Source: Lentzea nigeriaca (GTDB lineage Bacteria; Actinomycetota; Actinomycetes; Mycobacteriales; Pseudonocardiaceae). Taken from it: a DNA stretch of 64,000 bases. Within the stretch, counting starts at the first letter, position 1. The number at the start of each line of letters is the position of its first letter. The DNA lies in the NCBI RefSeq assembly GCF_016907955.1, contig NZ_JAFBCX010000001.1, forward strand, positions 682,001-746,000. The letters are read 5' to 3'. The notes beneath the pieces were generated by a model. The model searched no databases. It saw nothing but the letters and a program-made list of their open reading frames with translations, and was not told the DNA's origin. The position numbers and the translations under genes were made by a program. This document shows, piece by piece, positions 59,050 to 64,000 of the stretch.

Positions 59050-59487
59050 CTACAGCTTGGCGAGCGCCTCAACGAGTGGCTTGAGCTCCGGGGCCGCCGA
59101 AGCCTCCTCCAGCGACGCCGCGAGGACCTCGTCATGGGTGGGCCGGGCGAGCGCGAGCAGTTCGTGGCCCTTGTCGGTGACCTCGGTGTAGATGCCGCGG
59201 CGGTCCGTGGGGCAGAGGTAGCGGGCGAGCAGGCCACGGTCCTCCAGGCGGGTGACCAGGCGCGTCGTGGCCGACTGGCTGAGCACCACGGCGTTCGACA
59301 GCTGGTTCATCCGGAGGTGGAAGCCGTCCTGGCGGTTGAGGACGTCGAGAACGGTGTACTCGCTGACGGAGAGTTCGTGCGCCTTCTGCAGGGCTCGCTC
59401 GAGGCGGTCCTCGATGCGCGCGTGCAACGCCGCGAGCGTGCGCCAGCCCTGAGCGCGCGCCTGGACGGCGTCGTCGTCCAGTGACAT
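59050..59487 (-). CDS. MarR family transcriptional regulator
   Basis: A 145-residue winged-helix regulator. LSVSEYTVLDVLNRQDGFHL, MNQLSNAVVLSQSATTRLVT, RLEDRGLLARY and the wing PTDRRGIYTEVTDKG give a complete MarR core. It is divergent from an SDR/aldo-keto reductase pair and upstream of an acyl-CoA-dehydrogenase-fold gene, so it probably represses both transcripts and responds to a small, perhaps aromatic or aldehyde, ligand (inference). Confidence 0.92.
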   Translation of the reverse strand: MSLDDDAVQARAQGWRTLAALHARIEDRLERALQKAHELSVSEYTVLDVLNRQDGFHLRMNQLSNAVVLSQSATTRLVTRLEDRGLLARYLCPTDRRGIYTEVTDKGHELLALARPTHDEVLAASLEEASAAPELKPLVEALAKL

Positions 59488-59506
59488 GGGTCAACCCTTC
59501 TCAAAT

Positions 59507-59534
59507 AGACAGCGTCTGCAACTATTGCGTACGC
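59507..59534. promoter_or_regulatory. candidate MarR operator region
   Basis: agacagcgtct (59507-59517, agac/gtct arms) and the perfect palindrome gcgtacgc (59527-59534) lie in the 83-base divergent promoter between the MarR and SDR genes. They are candidates by position only. Confidence 0.3.
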
Positions 59535-59570
59535 TTGTAATCGTCTTCAGCAAGTCTACCGGGGAGAGAC

Positions 59571-60344
59571 ATGGATCTGTCGGGACGTACGGCGCTTGTC
59601 ACGGGCTCCACCTCCGGCATCGGCTTCGCGACGGCGGAGGCGCTGCTCAAGGCGGGTGCGACGGTCGTCGTCAACGGTCGCAGCCGGGAGCGGGTCGACG
59701 AGGCGGTGGCGAAACTCGACGGGGACCTCCCCACCGTCGACGTGCGGGGTGTCGCGGCGGACATCGCGACCGCGCAGGGCGCGGCCGAGCTGATCGAGCA
59801 GGTGCCCGACGTGGACGTGCTGGTCAACAACATGGGGATCTACGGCGCGCAGCCGGTGTTCGAGATCGACGACGCCGAGTGGCAGCGGTTCTTCGACACC
59901 AACGTCATGTCCGGCGTGCGGCTCTCGCGGCACTACACGCCGCGGATGGTCGAGCGCGGCTGGGGCCGGGTGATCTTCGTGAGCAGCGAGTCGTCCGTCT
60001 TCACGCCCACCGAGATGGTCCATTACGGCATGACGAAGACCGCGCAGCTCGCCATCGCGCGCGGCATGGCGCAGGCCGTGAAGGGCACCGGTGTCACGGT
60101 GAACTCCGTGCTGCCCGGCCCGACGCTCACGCCGGGCGTCGAGGAGTTCATCCGCGACCGCGTCGGCGACGGCGGCGAGGCGGAGTTCGTCCGCACCGAA
60201 CGCCCGACCCTGTTGCTGGGCCGTCTGATCCGTCCGCACGAGGTCGCGAACCTCATCACCTACGTCGCGTCGGACCTGTCGTCCGCGACGACCGGAGCCG
60301 CGTTGCGCGTCGACGGCGGCACGGCGCCGACGCTGATCCCGTAA
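59571..60344 (+). CDS. short-chain dehydrogenase/reductase
   Basis: A 257-residue classical SDR. Cofactor site TGSTSGIG (11-18), NNMG (86-89), catalytic Ser139 (VSSESS), and Tyr152/Lys156 in HYGMTK. VVNGRSRER after strand 2 favours NADP. It ends with SATTGAALRVDGGTAPT. GGGGAGAG precedes the ATG at 59571. It forms a two-gene operon with the aldo/keto reductase and is divergent from MarR. Confidence 0.92.
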   Translation: MDLSGRTALVTGSTSGIGFATAEALLKAGATVVVNGRSRERVDEAVAKLDGDLPTVDVRGVAADIATAQGAAELIEQVPDVDVLVNNMGIYGAQPVFEIDDAEWQRFFDTNVMSGVRLSRHYTPRMVERGWGRVIFVSSESSVFTPTEMVHYGMTKTAQLAIARGMAQAVKGTGVTVNSVLPGPTLTPGVEEFIRDRVGDGGEAEFVRTERPTLLLGRLIRPHEVANLITYVASDLSSATTGAALRVDGGTAPTLIP

Positions 60345-60365
60345 GTCAGAAAAGGAAGATTGCTT

Positions 60366-61190
60366 GTGAACATCGTGAAGCTCAACAACGGCGTCGAGAT
60401 GCCCCAGCTCGGTTTCGGTGTCTGGCAGGTGCCCGACGCCGAGGCCACGCCCGCGGTCAGCGAGGCGATCAGGGCCGGTTACCGCAGCATCGACACCGCC
60501 GCGCTCTACGGCAACGAGGCGGGCACCGGCGCGGCCGTCGCCCAGTCCGGCGTGGCGCGCGAGGAGCTGTTCGTCACGACGAAGCTGTGGAACACCGACC
60601 AGGGTCACGACGCGACGCTGCGCGCGTTCGACGAGTCGATGAGCAAGCTGAAGCTCGACGTGCTCGACCTCTACCTGATCCACTGGCCGACGCCCGCCCG
60701 CGACCTGTACGTGGACACCTGGAAGACGTTCGTGCAGCTGCAGAAGGAAGGCCGGGTCCGCGCGATCGGCGTCTCCAACTTCCAGCCCGCGCACCTGCGG
60801 CGGCTGATCGACGAGACCGGTGTCGTGCCCGCGATCAACCAGGTCGAGCTGCACCCGTACCTGCAGCAGGCCGACCTGCGGGAGTTCCACGCGCGGCACG
60901 GCATCCAGACCGAGGCCTGGTCGCCGCTCGGCCAGGGCGGCGAGCTGCTCGGCGACCCGGTCGTCACCGAGATCGCCGCGCGGCACAACCGTTCCGCGGC
61001 GCAGGTCGTGCTGCGCTGGCACCTGCAGCTCGGCAACGTCGTGATCCCGAAGTCCGTGACGCCGTCCCGCATCCGGGAGAACATCGCGGTGTTCGACTTC
61101 GAGCTGGCCGAGGAGGAGATGGCCGCCCTGTCCACTCTGGACCGCGGCGGTCGCATCGGCCCGAACCCCGACGAGTTCAACCAGGCCTGA
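60366..61190 (+). CDS. aldo/keto reductase
   Basis: A 274-residue NADPH-dependent (beta/alpha)8 enzyme. The tetrad is complete: Asp43 and Tyr48 (YRSIDTAALYGNE), Lys73 (VTTKLW) and His106 (LYLIHWPTP). IPKSVTPSRIRENIAVFDF is the C-terminal cofactor site. It resembles 2,5-diketo-gluconate-reductase-type enzymes; the substrate is not certain. AAGGAAG seven bases upstream sets GTG 60366. It is likely induced together with the SDR. Confidence 0.93.
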   Translation: MNIVKLNNGVEMPQLGFGVWQVPDAEATPAVSEAIRAGYRSIDTAALYGNEAGTGAAVAQSGVAREELFVTTKLWNTDQGHDATLRAFDESMSKLKLDVLDLYLIHWPTPARDLYVDTWKTFVQLQKEGRVRAIGVSNFQPAHLRRLIDETGVVPAINQVELHPYLQQADLREFHARHGIQTEAWSPLGQGGELLGDPVVTEIAARHNRSAAQVVLRWHLQLGNVVIPKSVTPSRIRENIAVFDFELAEEEMAALSTLDRGGRIGPNPDEFNQA

Positions 61191-61199
61191 CGAGAACTA

Positions 61200-61237
61200 C
61201 GAAGCCCCGGCCCGCATTCTCGCGGACCGGGGCTTCG
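61200..61237. terminator. terminator after aldo/keto reductase gene
   Basis: cgaagccccgg (61200-61210) and ccggggcttcg (61227-61237) form a perfect 11-bp stem between convergent genes. Confidence 0.75.
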
Positions 61238-61262
61238 CCGGCGACGGGCCTGCCTCCTGCTC

Positions 61263-62591
61263 CTAGGCCCGCATGACTGTGGCGATCGGGATCCGTGCCG
61301 CCCTGATCGCCGGGATGAGACCGCCGAGCACACCGGCGACGAGACCGGCGATCACGCCCGCGACACCCGCCTCCCACGGGAAAGTGGTGCCCTGCAACGA
61401 CGGGAAGCGGCTGCCGAACATCATCAGCGCGATCTGCAGCCCCGCCGCGCCCGCGCCGATCGCGAGCGCCGCGGTCAGCAGGCCGGTCAGCAGAGTCTCG
61501 GCGAGCACGATGCCCGCGAGCAGCATCCGGGACATGCCCACCGCGCGCCGCAGCGCGAACTCCTCGACGCGCTCGCCGACCGTGGCGAGACCGACGTTGA
61601 GGATGCCCGCGACGCCGATCAGCAGCACCAGGAACGCCATGCCGAGGAAGATCAGGCGCATGATCTTCAGCTCGGACTCCATGCGCTCCTTGGAGTTCAC
61701 GACCCGGAACTGCACCTGGTTCTGGTCGACGCCCGCGCCGACGAGCTTGGCCTTCAGCAGCTGCTGCAGGTCGTGCGAACCGGGCTGCATGTACACCTCG
61801 AGGCCGGTGCCGCCGCCGCGGAACCTGTCGAGCTCGCTGGTCGCCGCCGCGGCAGGCATCCACGTGCGCAGCTCGTCGAGGCGCAGGTAGACCCGCGGCT
61901 GGACGTTGCCGTCCTCCACAACGCCGACGATCTGCGGTGTCACGTGGTGGGTGGCGCCGTCGATCATCATCTCGCCGGGGATGCGGTACTGCCGCAGGCC
62001 CTTCGCGGCCTCCTCGTTCAGCACGATCCGCGGGGCGAGCGACGGGGCCGTGGCGAAGTCGAGCCAGGTGCCGGAGACCGGGCGGAACGGCTTGAACGGC
62101 CGGATGTCACCGGTCAGCGCGACCATGCTGACCTCGATCGCCTGGCCGTCCGGCTTCTTCTCCTGCGGCTTCTGCTCCTGGCACACACCGGCGGCGTCGC
62201 AGTACACCGACGGGCCGCTGTAGTCGCCGCCGCGGTTCGCGTACTCGAACGGCATGCCGCCCTCGTTGATCGGCCGCACGCCCGGCTCGCCGATGATCGC
62301 CTTCGAGCTGATCATCGCGACGGCGTCGGTGCGGCCCTTCAGCGTGGCCTCGACGATCCCCGGGGCGCCCTTCTCGCCTGGGATGTAGCCCATCATCGTG
62401 CCGTCCTTGCCGGCCTGGAGCTCGACGTCGGTGAGCATCGCGCGTTCGGCGATCTCGGCACCCGCCTGCACGGTCACGACCGCGAGGACGCCGAGGAAGA
62501 GGGAGACCATCGACAGGAACGTGCGCAGCTTTCGGGCGCGGATGCCCTGTCCGCCGATGACGAGGGCGGACCGCAGCTTGCCGGAGAACAT
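61263..62591 (-). CDS. MacB/FtsX-type ABC transporter permease
   Basis: A 442-residue permease with one N-terminal helix (LRTFLSMVSLFLGVLAVVTV) and a large extracytoplasmic MacB-like domain (about 45-310). Three C-terminal helices follow (LIFLGMAFLVLLIGVAGILN, MLLAGIVLAETLLTGLLTAA, AGVIAGLVAGVLGGLIPAIR) with the FtsX signature RVEEFALRRAVGMSR. A single permease would dimerise. Its start overlaps the ATPase stop by one base (TGATG). It is part of a tripartite-like exporter or envelope-stress system. Confidence 0.9.
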   Translation of the reverse strand: MFSGKLRSALVIGGQGIRARKLRTFLSMVSLFLGVLAVVTVQAGAEIAERAMLTDVELQAGKDGTMMGYIPGEKGAPGIVEATLKGRTDAVAMISSKAIIGEPGVRPINEGGMPFEYANRGGDYSGPSVYCDAAGVCQEQKPQEKKPDGQAIEVSMVALTGDIRPFKPFRPVSGTWLDFATAPSLAPRIVLNEEAAKGLRQYRIPGEMMIDGATHHVTPQIVGVVEDGNVQPRVYLRLDELRTWMPAAAATSELDRFRGGGTGLEVYMQPGSHDLQQLLKAKLVGAGVDQNQVQFRVVNSKERMESELKIMRLIFLGMAFLVLLIGVAGILNVGLATVGERVEEFALRRAVGMSRMLLAGIVLAETLLTGLLTAALAIGAGAAGLQIALMMFGSRFPSLQGTTFPWEAGVAGVIAGLVAGVLGGLIPAIRAARIPIATVMRA

Positions 62592-63292
62592 CAGTTGAAC
62601 CGCCCGTCGCGCAGCTCCAGCACGCGGCCCATCTTGCGCGCGTGGTCGTGGTCGTGCGTGACCAGCACGAGGCCGCAGCCCTGCCTGGTCGTGCCCAGCA
62701 GCACCTCGACGACGAGGTTGCCCGTCTCGGTGTCGAGCGCGCCCGTCGGCTCGTCGGCGAGGATCACGCGCGGCTGCCGCACGAGGGCGCGGGCGATCGC
62801 GACGCGCTGCTGCTCACCACCGGAGAGCCTGGCGGGCTTGGACTTCGCGAGGTGCGCGATGCCGACCTGGTCGAGCGCCTCCATCACCTGCTGCTTGCGC
62901 TTGCGCCGTGACGACCAGCCCTGGCCGTTCACCAGCGCCATCGCCACGTTCTGCGCCGCGGTGAGGTGCTTGAGCAGGAAGAAGCGCTGGAACACGAACC
63001 CGAACTCCGCGCTGCGCAACGCCGCGGCCTTGCGCTCGGGCAGCTTCGTGATGTCGTTGCCGTGCAGCAGGTACTGGCCTTCGTCCGCCCGGTCGAACAG
63101 GCCGATGAGGCTCAGCAGCGTCGACTTGCCGGAACCGGAGCGGCCGAGAATCGCGACGCTCTGTCCAGGATGGACGGTGAGGTCCACACCGGACAGGATG
63201 GTGCGCGGTTCCTCCTGGCCCTTCAGGACCTTCGTGATGCCGTTGAGCTGCAGCAGCGGTGCCTGGACCTGGATCACTGGCGCCGTCATCAC
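62591..63292 (-). CDS. MacB/LolD-type ABC transporter ATP-binding protein
   Basis: About 233 residues. Walker A is GRSGSGKST, the Q-loop VFQRFFLL, the signature LSGGEQQRVAIARAL, Walker B VILADEPTGALD and the H-loop VTHDHDHARK. It energises the FtsX-type permease encoded downstream. The start is GTG 63292 or the adjacent ATG 63289; both overlap the stop of the upstream fusion-protein gene (63289-63291). Confidence 0.95.
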   Translation of the reverse strand: MMTAPVIQVQAPLLQLNGITKVLKGQEEPRTILSGVDLTVHPGQSVAILGRSGSGKSTLLSLIGLFDRADEGQYLLHGNDITKLPERKAAALRSAEFGFVFQRFFLLKHLTAAQNVAMALVNGQGWSSRRKRKQQVMEALDQVGIAHLAKSKPARLSGGEQQRVAIARALVRQPRVILADEPTGALDTETGNLVVEVLLGTTRQGCGLVLVTHDHDHARKMGRVLELRDGRFN

Positions 63293-64000
63293 GGTCCCGT
63301 CGGCTTCTGCTGGTCGCCGCCCTGCTGCTGACCCTCCGGCAGGTTCGGGCCGGGCACGGCGAGCTCCTCGTCACCGGTGAGGCCGGACTTGACCTCGATG
63401 ACCTTGCCGTCGGTGAGGCCCAGCGTCACGTCGGTGGTGCGGCGCGAGCCGTCGGGCTGGATGACGTCGACCTTGCCCTTGCCCTGCTGGCCGGCCACCG
63501 CCTCGACCGGGACCACCAGCGCCTGCGCCGACTTGCCGGTGGTGACCTCGATCGACGCGGTGGCGCCGTTGATCATCTGCACGTCCGCGGGCGCGGTGCA
63601 CACGATGCGCAGGCCCGTCGAGGAGCTCGGCTGCTGCGGCTGGTCCGGCTGCTTGGGCTGCTGCGGCTGCTGCGTCTGGCCCGCAGGCGGGGTCTTGGTG
63701 TCCGGCGTCTGCGTGGGCTTCTCCGGGATCGTGCCCTGCGGCAGCGCGGCGATGGTGCCGAGCACCGTGCACGGGAACGGGCCGGGGCCGTTCTTGATCT
63801 GCACCGTCACGTCGGTGAGCGCGCCGTTGATCTTGTACGCCTGCGCGCCGTCGATGTCACCGACGATGGCGTAGCCGACGTGCTTGGCGGACGCGATCGG
63901 CATGCCCGCCGTCACCGTCGCCTTGTCGTCGACGAGCCTGCCGCCGAACGTCGCACCGGCCGGGATCTCGACGTAGTTCGGAGCCCCGTCCTTCCACACC
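63289..64000 (-). CDS. efflux membrane-fusion (HlyD/MacA-like) protein, 5' end outside window
   Basis: The C-terminal 236 or so residues are visible; the gene continues past the window end. A beta-barrel part (IPAGATFGGRLVDDKATVTA, GMPIASAKHVGYAIV) leads to a Gln/Pro-rich linker (about 100 residues in) and a final domain: IEVTTGKSAQALVVPVEAV and VTLGLTDGKVIEVKSGLTGD. The last pattern is typical of RND/MacA adaptor C-termini. The long QQP linker insert is unusual. It is coupled to the ATPase and permease genes. Confidence 0.82.
   Translation of the reverse strand, partial: VWKDGAPNYVEIPAGATFGGRLVDDKATVTAGMPIASAKHVGYAIVGDIDGAQAYKINGALTDVTVQIKNGPGPFPCTVLGTIAALPQGTIPEKPTQTPDTKTPPAGQTQQPQQPKQPDQPQQPSSSTGLRIVCTAPADVQMINGATASIEVTTGKSAQALVVPVEAVAGQQGKGKVDVIQPDGSRRTTDVTLGLTDGKVIEVKSGLTGDEELAVPGPNLPEGQQQGGDQQKPTGP

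Overview
The window is high-GC DNA with short intergenic gaps, frequent GTG starts and many 4-base start/stop overlaps, typical of Actinomycetota. A mycoredoxin, an EspR-like regulator, a DUF222-HNH (13E12-type) gene, a StrR-like regulator and many secreted polysaccharide-active enzymes point to a mycelial actinomycete, probably Pseudonocardiaceae (Lentzea/Saccharothrix-like). That placement is inference. I saw no rRNA, tRNA or CRISPR array.

Layout. 1-3.0 kb: PAS-LuxR regulator, an aldehyde-dehydrogenase-like protein lacking two of three catalytic residues, and a KAS III enzyme. 3.1-10 kb: mostly regulators (Crp/Fnr, two CdaR/PucR-type, StrR-like, XRE) with YciI, CoA-binding and Nudix genes. 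10-15.5 kb: a conserved hypothetical, a broken secreted peptidase gene, a Sua5/YciO protein, a zinc alcohol dehydrogenase and a divergent glutamyl-tRNA synthetase. 15.5-20.3 kb: a secreted GH3 glucosidase behind a CebR-like operator, a WD40 gene fragment and an exported peptidase-like lipoprotein. 20.4-24.1 kb: a five-gene minus-strand operon (EspR-like regulator, ImmA/IrrE protease, DUF6545 membrane protein, ATP-dependent DNA ligase, YigZ).

24.7-37.8 kb is accessory and rich in polysaccharide degradation: a ThuA-lectin protein, an AA10 LPMO, two GH19 chitinases and a GH92 mannosidase. DasR-type (dre-like) operators lie before the ThuA-lectin gene and both chitinases. The region also carries an IS481 relic and two near-identical copies of a 172-bp element (a third diverged copy adjoins one), bounded by CTAG and abutting stop codons. 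37.9-39.4 kb holds a DUF222-HNH gene bracketed by 57-bp inverted repeats, which looks like a discrete element.

39.5-45 kb: phosphotransferase, pseudouridine synthase, EamA transporter, LysR regulator and secreted/lipoprotein genes. 45.4-54.1 kb: a translationally coupled envelope operon (beta-propeller/FN3 anchor protein, MoxR ATPase, DUF58, a 49-codon ORF, a transglutaminase-fold membrane protein lacking its catalytic Cys and His), convergent with a receptor Ser/Thr kinase and a DUF4230 protein. 54-64 kb: PAC2, YjbR and YCII proteins, a thyA-folA pair, a MarR-controlled oxidoreductase locus and a MacAB-like ABC exporter cut by the window end.
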